Positions 6,604 to 15,139 are shown, counted from the first letter of the stretch. The stretch: DNA of 64,000 nucleotides from an uncultured Oscillibacter sp. (GCF_947654275.1 NZ_CANTJS010000001.1:1-64000); one strand, 5' to 3'. The notes: a model not told the origin generated them from the letters alone. Program-made: numbers and translations.

Positions 6604-9237
6604 ATGAGCAAAAAGTACTGCTACCTGTTCACCGAGGGCAACGCCAACATGCGGGAGCTTCTGGGCGGCAAGGGCGCCAACCTGGCCGAGATGACCAACA
6701 TCGGCCTGCCCGTCCCTCAGGGCTTCACCATTACCACCGAGGCCTGCACCCAGTACTATGAGGACGGCCAGAAGATCAACGACGAAATCTTTGCCGAAAT
6801 CATGGAATATATCTCCAAAATGGAGGAGATTACCGGCAAGAAGTTCGGCGACCTGGAGAACCCCCTGCTGGTCTCCGTCCGCTCCGGCGCCCGCGCCTCC
6901 ATGCCCGGCATGATGGACACCATCCTGAACCTGGGCCTCAACGAGGACGTGGTGCAGGTGCTGATCCGCAAGTCCGGCAATCCCCGCTGGGCCTGGGACT
7001 GCTACCGCCGTTTTATCCAGATGTATTCCGACGTCGTTATGGAAGTCGGCAAGAAATACTTTGAGCAGCTCATCGACCAGATGAAGGAGAAAAAGGGCGT
7101 CACCCAGGACGTGGAGCTCACCGCCGAGGATCTCCAGGAGCTGGCTGGCCAGTTCAAGGCCGAGTATAAGTCCAAGCTGGGCGCGGACTTCCCCACCGAC
7201 CCCAAGGAACAGCTGATGGGCGCCGTCAAAGCTGTTTTCCGTTCCTGGGACAACCCCCGCGCAAACGTTTACCGCCGGGACAACGACATCCCCTATTCCT
7301 GGGGCACCGCCGTCAACGTCCAGTCCATGGCCTTCGGCAACATGGGCGACGACTGCGGCACCGGCGTGGCCTTCACCCGGAACCCCGCCACAGGCGAAAA
7401 GAAGCTCTTCGGTGAGTTCCTGACCAACGCCCAGGGCGAGGACGTGGTGGCCGGCGTCCGGACTCCCATGCCCATCAGCGAGATGGCGGACAAGTTCCCC
7501 GAGGCCTTTGCCCAGTTTGAGAACGTCTGCAAGATTCTGGAAGACCACTACCGCGACATGCAGGACATGGAGTTCACCGTGGAAGCCGGCAAGCTCTACA
7601 TGCTCCAGACCCGCAACGGCAAGCGCACCCCCGCCGCCGCTCTGAAAATCGCCTGCGACCTGGTGGACGAGGGCATGATTGACGAGAAGAAGGCCGTGGC
7701 CATGATCGAGCCCCGGTCCCTGGACACCCTGCTGCACCCGCAGTTCGACGCCGCGAAGCTGAAGGAGACCCCCGTCATCGGCAAGGCTCTGGGCGCTTCT
7801 CCGGGAGCCGCCAGCGGCAAGATTGTCTTCTCCGCCGAGGACGCCAAGGAGTGGGCCCAGCGGGGCGAGAAAGTGGTCCTGGTTCGTCTGGAGACCTCTC
7901 CCGAGGACATCGAGGGCATGAAGGCCGCTCAGGGCATCCTGACCGTCCGGGGCGGCATGACCTCCCACGCCGCCGTGGTGGCCCGCGGCATGGGCCGCTG
8001 CTGCGTCTCCGGCTGCGGCGACATCAAAATGGACGAGGAGAACAAGCGCTTCGAGCTGGCCGGCAAGACCTTCTGCGAGGGCGACTGGCTGAGCCTGGAC
8101 GGCTCCACCGGCAATATCTATGACGGCGCGGTGCCCACTGTGGACGCCTCCATCGGCGGCGAGTTCGCCCGGGTCATGGGCTGGGCCGACAAGTACCGCC
8201 GTCTCCAGGTCCGCACCAACGCCGACACCCCTCACGACGCCGCCCAGGCCCGGAAGTTCGGCGCTCAGGGCATCGGCCTTTGCCGCACCGAGCACATGTT
8301 CTTCAACGAGGACCGCATCCCCGCCATCCGTGAGATGATCTGCTCCGACACCGTGGAGCAGCGGGAGAAGGCCCTGGCCAAGCTGGAGCCCATGCAGCAG
8401 AGCGACTTCGAGGGCATTTACGAGGCTATGGAGGGCTGCCCCGTCACCATCCGTTTCCTGGATCCCCCCCTGCACGAGTTCGTGCCCACCGAGGAGGCCG
8501 ACATCGAGGCTCTGGCCAAGGACATGGGCAAGACCGTTGAGGATATCAAGGCCATCATCTCCGGCCTCCACGAGTTCAACCCCATGATGGGCCACCGCGG
8601 CTGCCGTCTGGCCGTCACCTACCCCGAAATCGCCGCCATGCAGACCAAGGCCGTCATCAAGGCCGCGCTGAAGGTCCAGGCCGCCCATCCCGACTGGAAG
8701 ATGGTACCCGAAATCATGATTCCCCTGGTTGGCGAAGTCAAAGAGCTGAAATATGTCAAGAGCGTGGTGGTGGAAACCGCCGACGCCATCATCAAGGAAG
8801 CCGGGTCCGACATGAAGTACCTGGTGGGCACCATGATTGAGATTCCCCGTGCCGCCCTCACCGCCGACGAGATTGCCAAGGAAGCCGATTTCTTCTCCTT
8901 CGGCACCAACGACCTGACTCAGATGACCTTCGGCTTCAGCCGCGACGACGCCGGGAAGTTCCTGGACGCCTACTATGACCGGAAGATCTATGAGAACGAC
9001 CCCTTCGCCAAGCTGGACCAGAACGGCGTGGGCCGCCTGGTGTCCATGGCCGCCAAGCTGGGCCGCCAGACCAACCCAGAGCTCCATCTGGGTATCTGCG
9101 GCGAGCACGGCGGCGACCCCTCCAGCGTGGAGTTCTGCCACAAGACCGGACTGGATTACGTGTCCTGCTCTCCCTTCCGGGTGCCCATCGCCCGCCTGGC
9201 CGCGGCTCAGTCTGCCATCAAGGAGATGGAGGCCTGA
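6604..9237 (+). CDS. ppdK: Pyruvate, phosphate dikinase
   Basis: This 877-residue enzyme interconverts pyruvate + ATP + Pi with PEP + AMP + PPi, and in anaerobes often serves glycolysis or gluconeogenesis. The N-terminal ATP-grasp domain is visible (LLGGKGANLAEM; SVRSGARASMPGMMDTILNLG). The swivelling phosphohistidine domain has the family signature GGMTSHAAVVARGMG with catalytic His near residue 455. The C-terminal PEP/pyruvate barrel contains GLCRTEHMFF and the LGICGEHGGDP region with catalytic Cys. The length is normal for the family. I prefer ATG 6604 to ATG 6598 because CGGAGGA is then 7 nt away rather than 1. Promoter 6491-6519, cre-like site 6531-6546 and terminator 9291-9321 make it a single-gene unit. 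Confidence 0.97.
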   Translation: MSKKYCYLFTEGNANMRELLGGKGANLAEMTNIGLPVPQGFTITTEACTQYYEDGQKINDEIFAEIMEYISKMEEITGKKFGDLENPLLVSVRSGARASMPGMMDTILNLGLNEDVVQVLIRKSGNPRWAWDCYRRFIQMYSDVVMEVGKKYFEQLIDQMKEKKGVTQDVELTAEDLQELAGQFKAEYKSKLGADFPTDPKEQLMGAVKAVFRSWDNPRANVYRRDNDIPYSWGTAVNVQSMAFGNMGDDCGTGVAFTRNPATGEKKLFGEFLTNAQGEDVVAGVRTPMPISEMADKFPEAFAQFENVCKILEDHYRDMQDMEFTVEAGKLYMLQTRNGKRTPAAALKIACDLVDEGMIDEKKAVAMIEPRSLDTLLHPQFDAAKLKETPVIGKALGASPGAASGKIVFSAEDAKEWAQRGEKVVLVRLETSPEDIEGMKAAQGILTVRGGMTSHAAVVARGMGRCCVSGCGDIKMDEENKRFELAGKTFCEGDWLSLDGSTGNIYDGAVPTVDASIGGEFARVMGWADKYRRLQVRTNADTPHDAAQARKFGAQGIGLCRTEHMFFNEDRIPAIREMICSDTVEQREKALAKLEPMQQSDFEGIYEAMEGCPVTIRFLDPPLHEFVPTEEADIEALAKDMGKTVEDIKAIISGLHEFNPMMGHRGCRLAVTYPEIAAMQTKAVIKAALKVQAAHPDWKMVPEIMIPLVGEVKELKYVKSVVVETADAIIKEAGSDMKYLVGTMIEIPRAALTADEIAKEADFFSFGTNDLTQMTFGFSRDDAGKFLDAYYDRKIYENDPFAKLDQNGVGRLVSMAAKLGRQTNPELHLGICGEHGGDPSSVEFCHKTGLDYVSCSPFRVPIARLAAAQSAIKEMEA

Positions 9238-9290
9238 GCGCCTGCCGGACACAGGAGCATTCAGCGTCCCAAATCTCAGTAAAGACCCAA

Positions 9291-9321
9291 AAAAGGGCGT
9301 ACCGTCAGGTACGCCCTTTTT
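9291..9321 (+). terminator. Terminator of ppdK
   Basis: Stem 9291-9303/9308-9320 (AAAAGGGCGTACC and its complement) with loop GTCA ends in a run of T. A strong intrinsic terminator 50 bp after the stop codon. Confidence 0.85.
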
Positions 9322-9409
9322 ATGTACGAGGCTCAGGTCCACGGCTGAAAACACCGGGATTCCAGCCGGTTCCGTGCACCCGCGCCCCCGGTCCATAGGG
9401 GCGCTTCAT

Positions 9410-9727
9410 TCAGTTCTCGGGACCGTCCTCCAGGTTCTCCTCCTCTCCGGAGGGGGAACGCTCCTCCAAAGACGGCGTCTCCGGCTGGGGCGCGTGGGCC
9501 AGCTTCCACGCCACGATGCCCAGAAACACCGCGCCGCCCCCCAGAATGACCACGCCCAGGAGAAACTGATTCCGGGTGGGGCCGTAGGGGTCCCCGGTCA
9601 GATAGGGCCGGGCGATCTGATAGAGCAGGTAGACCAGATACAGCGCCGCCATCCCGTAAAGTCCGGACCGGAACCTGGGGTCGGCGGTGGGCCGCTCCTC
9701 CGGGGTCTGCTTTTTGGAGCCAAACAT
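9410..9727 (-). CDS. Small membrane protein of unknown function
   Basis: This 105-residue protein has a polar N-terminus (GSKKQTPEERP), two predicted membrane helices (SGLYGMAALYLVYLLYQIA and FLLGVVILGGGAVFLGIVAW) and a very acidic C-terminal tail rich in Glu and Ser. The start ATG 9727 lies 26 nt after the stop of the flavin reductase gene, so the two form an operon. I do not recognise the family. Confidence 0.65.
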   Translation of the reverse strand: MFGSKKQTPEERPTADPRFRSGLYGMAALYLVYLLYQIARPYLTGDPYGPTRNQFLLGVVILGGGAVFLGIVAWKLAHAPQPETPSLEERSPSGEEENLEDGPEN

Positions 9728-9753
9728 TTCTTCAACTTCTTCCTTTCTGCCGC

Positions 9754-10380
9754 TCAGCGGATAAAATTGGTCATGGTCCGCTGCCGGGCCGGGGGCGGCG
9801 TCTCCCTGGAAGCCGCCAGCACCTTCACCATCCAGGCCATATTCTGACCCAGCCGCGCGGCCACCTCCATGCCCTCGGCGTCCTCCAGCACCTGGCCGGG
9901 GTCCGCTCCGTGGACCACGCCCCAGTAGTCGGAGGTCACCAGAATCATCTCCATGGCATCCATAGCGGCCAGGAGCTGATGATAGGTCTCCGTGCCGCCG
10001 GAGCGGCGGAGGGTGCACAGGGCCCCGCCTACCTTCAGGCGGAGCCGGTTGTCCCCGCAGCCCGCGGCCAGCATCAGCCTGTCAATCACGCACTTCATGC
10101 CCCCAGCGATGCCGGCGTGGTACACCGGAGAGGCCAGCAGGATGCCGTCCGCCTCGATGCAGGCGGCTATGATTTCGTTGACGCCGTCGCTGTCCTGGAC
10201 GCAGCGGAGGGTCCCGTGGTTCAGGCAGTGATAACAGGCCATGCAGGGGCGGACGCCGGGGCCGGGCTGGAAGACCTGGAACTCCACGCCGGCGGCCTCC
10301 ACCTCCCTGCGGACGGCCTCCAGCAGCTGGGTGGTGTTGCCCTGTTTCCGGGGACTTCCGTTGATGGCGACGATCTTCAT
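9754..10380 (-). CDS. Flavodoxin-fold NAD(P)H-dependent FMN reductase family protein
   Basis: This 208-residue protein begins MKIVAINGSPRKQGNT, the characteristic FMN phosphate-binding loop of the family. ASPVYHAGIAGGMK is the second flavin loop. CMACYHCLNHG near residues 49-57 adds a Cys cluster seen in iron-sulfur flavoproteins, although spacing differs from the classical Isf motif. It probably carries out cytosolic flavin-dependent reduction of small molecules. ATG 10380 is chosen because GAGGTGG precedes it and the family consensus starts there. A good promoter lies at 10432-10460. It leads a two-gene operon with the small membrane protein. Confidence 0.87.
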   Translation of the reverse strand: MKIVAINGSPRKQGNTTQLLEAVRREVEAAGVEFQVFQPGPGVRPCMACYHCLNHGTLRCVQDSDGVNEIIAACIEADGILLASPVYHAGIAGGMKCVIDRLMLAAGCGDNRLRLKVGGALCTLRRSGGTETYHQLLAAMDAMEMILVTSDYWGVVHGADPGQVLEDAEGMEVAARLGQNMAWMVKVLAASRETPPPARQRTMTNFIR

Positions 10381-10431
10381 AAAAATCCACCTCTTTATAT
10401 CAATTTGTTCGCGCTGAATTTCGACACACTC

Positions 10432-10460
10432 ATCATACCACAGCGCCGGGGGACTGACAA
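10432..10460 (-). promoter_or_regulatory. Sigma-A promoter for the flavin reductase operon
   Basis: On the minus strand, -35 TTGTCA (10460-10455), 17-bp spacer and -10 TATGAT (10437-10432), with TGG just before the -10 (extended -10). Confidence 0.65.
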
Positions 10461-10584
10461 GAGGGGGATGCCGGGGCAGCACTCCTGGAGGGAATTTTTT
10501 GAAGTCCTTTGAAGTCCGGGGCCGGTATCTTTCCCGCCGGACGGGCACACTAAGGCCAGCCTGTTTGAGAAAGGAGCGCGGCGT

Positions 10585-10737
10585 ATGGAACGCAAAACCA
10601 GCCAGCAGAGCGGCCCCATGGAAAAGGCCAGGGAGCTGTCCAAATTCACGGCCCCCAAAACCGACCCCCAGGGCAGCTGGACCGGCCGTCCCCTGGACCC
10701 CAACGAGGTCCCGGTGCAGGACGCGGACGATCTGTAG
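10585..10737 (+). CDS. Small 50-residue protein with acidic C-terminus
   Basis: ATG 10585 follows AAGGAG at 8 nt, and the gene ends with TAG 10735-10737 just before a strong terminator (10748-10774), so it is a complete single-gene unit. The protein is hydrophilic, basic at the N-terminus (MERKTSQQ), with PKTDPQGSWTGRPLDPNEVP in the middle and an acidic VQDADDL end. Short soluble proteins with this tail style exist in spore-forming Clostridia, but I cannot assign a family. No membrane segment or cysteine is present. Confidence 0.65.
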   Translation: MERKTSQQSGPMEKARELSKFTAPKTDPQGSWTGRPLDPNEVPVQDADDL

Positions 10738-10747
10738 AAGCCACTGA

Positions 10748-10774
10748 AAAACGGCGGGATATCCCCGCCGTTTT
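10748..10774 (+). terminator. Terminator after the 50-residue gene
   Basis: Perfect 11-bp arms (10748-10758, 10764-10774) with loop ATATC, ending in TTTT. Confidence 0.85.
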
Positions 10775-11004
10775 CCTGATTCCTCACCGGCCTCCTGCCG
10801 CGCCGAAGGGCCGCGGACGTATCCCCGCGCAATCCGCCGCCCTCCGTCCCGGGCCGGAGAAGCCGGGACGCCGCCTTTATTTTTCTATCCGAAATCCGCC
10901 CCAGGGCCGCCTGTTTTCCCGCTCCCCGGCACCGGAAGCGGGCCTAAAGCGGACTTTTTCCATCCTCTTTAACCGGGGCCTCAAAATTGGTCTCCTCAAA
11001 ACGC
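10775..11004. other. Non-coding gap before the PfkB kinase promoter
   Basis: I see no credible gene here. The stretch is GC-rich and contains small inverted repeats (for example around 10853-10875) but no recognised regulatory element. Confidence 0.4.
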
Positions 11005-11033
11005 TGGACAAATTCCCCGAAATTTGATAGGAT
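11005..11033 (+). promoter_or_regulatory. Sigma-A promoter for the PfkB-family kinase
   Basis: -35 TGGACA (11005-11010), 17-bp spacer, -10 TAGGAT (11028-11033), leaving a leader of about 105 nt before ATG 11145. Confidence 0.55.
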
Positions 11034-11144
11034 AAGCAGGAGCAATCTTGTGAATACGGATAAAATCAAAAGAGCGTTCCTGGCCAGGGGGCCGGGAAAT
11101 CCCCAACACCTGGAAATTTTTCAAAGGACAAGGAGCTTGTCAAA

Positions 11145-12101
11145 ATGGATATTACGGCCATTGGTGAAATTCTGATCGACCTGACCCAGACCGGCTTCAG
11201 CGAAACCGGCGTGCCCCTGTTTGCCGCCAACCCCGGCGGCGCTCCCGCCAACGTGGCAGTGGCGGCCTCCCGGCTGGGGGCCCGGACCGCCTTCATCGGC
11301 AAGGTGGGCGACGACAGCTTCGGAGAATACCTCCGGGGCGTGCTGGAGACAGACGGTGTGGACTGCGCGGGTCTCCGGCGGGACCGCCGCCACACCACCA
11401 TGGCCATTGTCTCTGTGGACGCCAGAGGAGAGAGAAGCTTCCGCTTCGTCCGGGGGGCGGACTCCGAGCTCTCCCCCGACGCGGTCAACGAGCTGGCGGT
11501 GCTGGGCAGCAAAATCCTCCACTTCGGTTCCGTCAGCCTGACGCCGGGCCTCTCCCGCAGCGCCACCATCTTCGCCGCCCGCAGCGCCCACCGCGCCGGC
11601 GTGACGGTGAGCTATGACCCCAATTACCGCCCCGCCCTCTGGAACGACCGGACGGACGCCGTGGAGTGGATGCGGCTCCCCCTGCCCCTGGTGGACATTC
11701 TCAAGCTGGCGGAGGAGGAACTGCCCCTTCTGACGGGGACCAGCGACCTGGATTCCGGCAGCGCCCTTCTGGAGAACCAGGGCATCCGCCTGATTCTGAT
11801 TACCCTGGGAAGCAGCGGCGTATTCTGCCGCTGGCAGGGCAGGACCTGGCAGCAGCCCGGCGTCCCTGTAAAGGTCGCGGACACCAACGGCGCGGGAGAC
11901 ACCTTTTTCGGCGCTGTGCTCAGCCGGCTCAGCCGCCGGGAGGGCGGCCCCCTGGCCGATCTGACCGCCTCCGAGCTGAAGGACATCCTGGCCTTTGCCA
12001 ACCGGGCGGCGGCCTTCACCTGCTCCCGCAGCGGAGCTATTCCCGCCATGCCCCGGATGAGCGATCTGTTCGATGAAGACGGGCAGCCCCGCCTGCCGTG
12101 A
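11145..12101 (+). CDS. PfkB-family carbohydrate kinase, probably fructokinase
   Basis: This 318-residue sugar kinase transfers phosphate from ATP to a sugar hydroxyl. The PfkB signature 1 region (NPGGAPANVAVAASRLG, residues 28-44) and signature 2 (DTNGAGDTFFGA, around 247-258) with catalytic Asp are intact. The N-terminal AIGEILIDLTQTGFSETGVPLF is typical of bacterial fructokinases, so fructose is the likeliest substrate, but ribokinase-type alternatives are possible. The start has an AAGGAG site. It lies 98 bp upstream of ptsH-ptsI on the same strand, suggesting a joint role in sugar entry to glycolysis. Confidence 0.88.
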   Translation: MDITAIGEILIDLTQTGFSETGVPLFAANPGGAPANVAVAASRLGARTAFIGKVGDDSFGEYLRGVLETDGVDCAGLRRDRRHTTMAIVSVDARGERSFRFVRGADSELSPDAVNELAVLGSKILHFGSVSLTPGLSRSATIFAARSAHRAGVTVSYDPNYRPALWNDRTDAVEWMRLPLPLVDILKLAEEELPLLTGTSDLDSGSALLENQGIRLILITLGSSGVFCRWQGRTWQQPGVPVKVADTNGAGDTFFGAVLSRLSRREGGPLADLTASELKDILAFANRAAAFTCSRSGAIPAMPRMSDLFDEDGQPRLP

Positions 12102-12199
12102 GGGCAGACCAAAACGCGCTATGATGTTGGAGCTTTCACATTCTCCGGGAAAAGCTCTCTGTATCATAATAAATCATCACCAGAAAGGAAGTATTTCTC

Positions 12200-12460
12200 A
12201 TGAAGCAGTTCACCTACACCATCACCGATCCCTCGGGCATCCATGCCCGGCCCGCGGGGCTCCTGGTCAAGGCGGCCAAGGCTCTGGACAGCACCATCAC
12301 CATTGCCAAGGAAGACGGAAAATCCGCCCCTGCCACCAAGCTGATGGCGATTATGGGCCTGGTTATCAAGCAGGGCATGACCGTCACGGTCTCCGCCGAG
12401 GGCGGGGACGAGGACGCCAGCATCGCCGCCATGGAGCAGTTCTTCAAGGAAAATCTGTAA
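12200..12460 (+). CDS. ptsH: Phosphocarrier protein HPr with Lys in place of Ser46
   Basis: This 86-residue protein has the normal HPr length and fold. The active His15 sits in GIHARPAG and accepts phosphate from Enzyme I. The second phosphorylation site of Firmicutes HPr, Ser46 in KSIMGVMS, is not present: the aligned segment reads TKLMAIMG, which puts Lys47 at that position after a one-residue insertion. If so, HPr kinase/phosphorylase control and classical HPr(Ser-P)-CcpA repression would not operate through this protein. AGAAAGGAAG gives a good ribosome site. ptsI follows 12 nt later. No PTS permease is in the window. Confidence 0.93.
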   Translation: MKQFTYTITDPSGIHARPAGLLVKAAKALDSTITIAKEDGKSAPATKLMAIMGLVIKQGMTVTVSAEGGDEDASIAAMEQFFKENL

Positions 12461-12472
12461 GGAGGCTTTCCC

Positions 12473-14107
12473 ATGCAGGTAGCAACCGGCAAATCAATCC
12501 TCAATGGCATCGCCATCGGTCCCCTCCGCATCTACAAAAAAGCGGAAACCCAGACCAGCCAGCTGTCCGCCCTCACCCCCGAGGAGGAATTCGCCCGCTT
12601 CGACGCCGCCCGGGTCAAGGCTCAGGAGCAGCTGGCGGGGCTGTATGACAAGGCTCTGGACGAGGTGGGGGAGGACAACGCCGCCATTTTTGAAATCCAC
12701 CAGATGATGCTGGAGGACGAGGACTATCTGGACGCCGTCAAGGGCATCATCGAGACCCAGAACGCCACTGCCGAATACGCCGTCACCACCACCGGAGAGA
12801 ACTTTTCCGCCACCTTCGCCGCCATGGAAGACGAATACATGCGGGCCCGGGCGGCGGACGTGAAGGACATTTCCCGCCGGGTGGTCAACGTCCTCACCGG
12901 CCAGGAGGACGCCGACATGCTGGCCGGCCAGCCCGCCATTCTGGTGGCGGACGACCTGACCCCCAGCGAGACGGTGCAGCTGGACAAGAGCAAGCTGCTG
13001 GGCTTCATCACCCGGCATGGCTCCTCCAACAGCCACACCGCCATTCTGGCCCGGACCATGAACATCCCCGCCCTGGTGGGCGTGGACTTTGACGACAGCT
13101 GGGACGGCAAGCTGGCCGTGATTGACGGCTACAACAGCTGTGTGTACATCGAGCCCGCCCAGGAGCTTCTGTCCGCCATGGAGGAAAAGCGCAAGGGCGA
13201 TCTGAAGCAGGAGGCCCTCCTCCAGACGCTGAAGAAAAAACCCAACGTCACCCTGGACGGAAAAGAAATCAAGGTCTATGCCAACATCGGAAACGCCGGG
13301 GACGTGGGCCTGGTCCTCCAGAACGACGCCCAGGGCATCGGCCTCTTCCGCAGCGAATTCATCTATCTGGATTCCCAGGACTACCCCACCGAGGACCAGC
13401 AGTTCCTGCTGTACAAGCGGGTGGTAGAGACCATGGCCGGGAAAAAGGTCATCATCCGCACCCTGGACATCGGCGCCGACAAGCAGGCGGACTACTTCGA
13501 GCTGGACAAGGAGGAGAACCCCGCTCTGGGCTACCGGGCCATCCGCATCTGCCTGACCCGGAAGGAAATCTTCAAGACCCAGCTCCGGGCCATTCTCCGG
13601 GCCAGCGCCTTCGGCACTGTGTCCGTCATGTTCCCCATGATTATCTCCGTCCGGGAGGTCCGGGACGCCAAGGAGCTTCTGGAGGAGTGCCGGGCGGAGC
13701 TCCAGGAGCGGGGCGTAGCTATGGGCAAGGTGGAAATCGGCATCATGGTGGAGACCCCCGCCGCCGTCCTGCTGGCCGACGAGCTGGCCGAGGAGGTGGA
13801 ATTCTTCTCCCTGGGCACCAACGATTTGACCCAGTACACCCTGGCCATTGACCGGCAGAACCCCAAGCTTGACAACTTCTATGATTCCCACCATCCGGCG
13901 GTTCTCCGCATGATTAAGCACACCATCGAGGCGGGCCACCGCCACGGCTGCTGGGTGGGCATCTGTGGCGAGCTGGGAGCGGACCAGACCCTGACGGAGA
14001 CCTTCCTCCGGTACGGCGTGGATGAGCTCAGCGTCTCCCCCGCCGCCGTCCTGCCTCTGCGGAAGCTCATCCGCAGTCTGGACCTGAGCAAGGAGCCGGA
14101 GGCCTGA
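12473..14107 (+). CDS. ptsI: PTS Enzyme I (phosphoenolpyruvate-protein phosphotransferase)
   Basis: This 544-residue cytosolic enzyme takes phosphate from PEP and passes it to HPr. The N-terminal domain holds the phosphohistidine motif GSSNSHTAILARTMNIPA (His near residue 187). The C-terminal PEP-binding barrel holds GIGLFRSEFIYLDSQ, the SLGTNDLTQYTLAIDRQN segment and the GICGELGAD motif with the catalytic Cys around residue 500. The length is slightly below the usual 570. GGAGG lies before ATG 12473. It is co-transcribed with ptsH and ends at terminator 14141-14174. It is a structural relative of the ppdK product. Confidence 0.96.
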   Translation: MQVATGKSILNGIAIGPLRIYKKAETQTSQLSALTPEEEFARFDAARVKAQEQLAGLYDKALDEVGEDNAAIFEIHQMMLEDEDYLDAVKGIIETQNATAEYAVTTTGENFSATFAAMEDEYMRARAADVKDISRRVVNVLTGQEDADMLAGQPAILVADDLTPSETVQLDKSKLLGFITRHGSSNSHTAILARTMNIPALVGVDFDDSWDGKLAVIDGYNSCVYIEPAQELLSAMEEKRKGDLKQEALLQTLKKKPNVTLDGKEIKVYANIGNAGDVGLVLQNDAQGIGLFRSEFIYLDSQDYPTEDQQFLLYKRVVETMAGKKVIIRTLDIGADKQADYFELDKEENPALGYRAIRICLTRKEIFKTQLRAILRASAFGTVSVMFPMIISVREVRDAKELLEECRAELQERGVAMGKVEIGIMVETPAAVLLADELAEEVEFFSLGTNDLTQYTLAIDRQNPKLDNFYDSHHPAVLRMIKHTIEAGHRHGCWVGICGELGADQTLTETFLRYGVDELSVSPAAVLPLRKLIRSLDLSKEPEA

Positions 14108-14140
14108 CCCCGGGGTCCTCCGGGACCGCCTTCAACGCGG

Positions 14141-14174
14141 AAAACGCCCTCCGGCGGAAGCTGGGGGGCGTTTT
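14141..14174 (+). terminator. Terminator of ptsH-ptsI
   Basis: AAAACGCCC at 14141 pairs with GGGCGTTTT ending at 14174, around a GC-rich loop, with a terminal T-run 34 bp after the ptsI stop. Confidence 0.75.
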
Positions 14175-14266
14175 GAGTCCGGGCATGGGAACCGTCTGCC
14201 GGATGGACGGCTGTCGCGCCGTCTTGTTGGTCAATTTTTCCAATTCGATACAAGAGAGGAGTCTTT

Positions 14267-14803
14267 ATGCCTATCTACAAATCCACCGATTATGAACAAG
14301 TCCTGTCAGGAATCAAAGCGAAAGTCAAGGCTTTAGACCTTCAAATGGGTGACGTCCTTTCCGAAGAAGAACTGATTCGTTTCGAGAAGCGGCACGGTGT
14401 TTGTCTGCCGCAGGCATACCGCATGTTTCTGAAAGAAGTTGGTAATGGCTGCGCTATGATAGATGGCTTCCAGCTCCATTCGTTAGCGGCTATTGACGCG
14501 AAAAAATTGAATGAACCCTTCATGCTGGAAGATGAATGGATTTGGGAAGACGATGATATATCACAGGCGGACCTGGTCAAAATCATAGACGCCAAATTAA
14601 ACGGGCAGCTCGAACTGATTGATGTTGGGGACGGCATGACTTATAACCTGATTGTAACAGGGCAATGCCAAGGCGAAGTCTGGAACTTTACAGATGTTGG
14701 CGTTCAGCCCTGCTGCGAACGGCAGGACTTTCTGGGCTGGTTTGAATTATGGCTGGATATGCAGGATGATGTGGATTACTTCAAAGACTACGCATACGAG
14801 TGA
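14267..14803 (+). CDS. SMI1/KNR4 (SUKH) family protein, probable immunity-type protein
   Basis: This 178-residue soluble acidic protein has the family core: LSEEELIRFEKRHGVCLPQAYRMFLKEVGNGC at residues 31-62, then an acidic region (WIWEDDD) and an aromatic C-terminal part. In bacteria such proteins most often neutralise a cognate contact-dependent or polymorphic toxin. No toxin, Rhs or CDI gene is nearby. The base composition is clearly poorer in G+C than its neighbours, and one copy of the structured repeat (14838-15028) begins 35 bp after the stop; both suggest acquisition. GAGAGGAG precedes ATG 14267. The immunity function is inference from the family. Confidence 0.8.
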   Translation: MPIYKSTDYEQVLSGIKAKVKALDLQMGDVLSEEELIRFEKRHGVCLPQAYRMFLKEVGNGCAMIDGFQLHSLAAIDAKKLNEPFMLEDEWIWEDDDISQADLVKIIDAKLNGQLELIDVGDGMTYNLIVTGQCQGEVWNFTDVGVQPCCERQDFLGWFELWLDMQDDVDYFKDYAYE

Positions 14804-14837
14804 AAATCGCCCATTTATCAGAGCAGGCACCGACCTG

Positions 14838-15028
14838 TATAGTCAGCACAGTTGAAAATCGGTATCTACCGATTTTCAAACAGCGGCGGAGCCGCTGACG
14901 GGTGAGGAAAAAAACCCCCTGTGCTGACTATGAAGTCCACCGCAAGGCCGTTTTACGGCCTGTGCGGCGAATCATCGCCGCACTTGTTGAAAAGAAGCTG
15001 ATGCTTCTTTTCAACTGCGGTGACTATA
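14838..15028 (+). repeat. Interspersed structured element, copy 1 (191 bp)
   Basis: The copy is bounded by TATAGTCAGCACAGTTGAAAA and the complement of TATAGTCACCGCAGTTGAAAA, so the ends are inverted repeats with two mismatches and outer TA. Inside, CTGTGCTGACTAT near 14920 pairs with the left end, closing a first domain with two hairpins. CCACCGCA (about 14938) pairs with TGCGGTG (15016-15022), closing a second domain with three hairpins in a row. It carries no coding capacity. The same sequence occurs at 20406-20590 and 32602-32791 in opposite orientation. It resembles a MITE or REPIN in size and ends but has cloverleaf-like folding; I recognise no named family. Confidence 0.9.
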
Positions 15029-15088
15029 GTATCAATCCGCTATATACATTTGTTCCCGGCTCCCGCTTTTGACTGGCCCGGAAAACCG

Positions 15089-15139
15089 AAAAGCGTCTCC
15101 GTCAGGAACCGGCCGGGTTCCGGACAGGGACGCTTTTTT
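15089..15139. terminator. Terminator of the TauE/SafE gene (bidirectional hairpin)
   Basis: A long interrupted stem, AAAAGCGTC at 15089 pairing with GACGCTTTT ending at 15139, encloses a GC-rich palindrome. T-runs are present on both strands; it lies 19 bp past the end of the minus-strand gene. Confidence 0.65.

Noticed and set aside
14838-15028. tRNA genes in the cloverleaf-like element
   Set aside because: The hairpins do not have tRNA T-loop or D-loop sequences or a 7-bp acceptor with CCA; the fold only looks similar.
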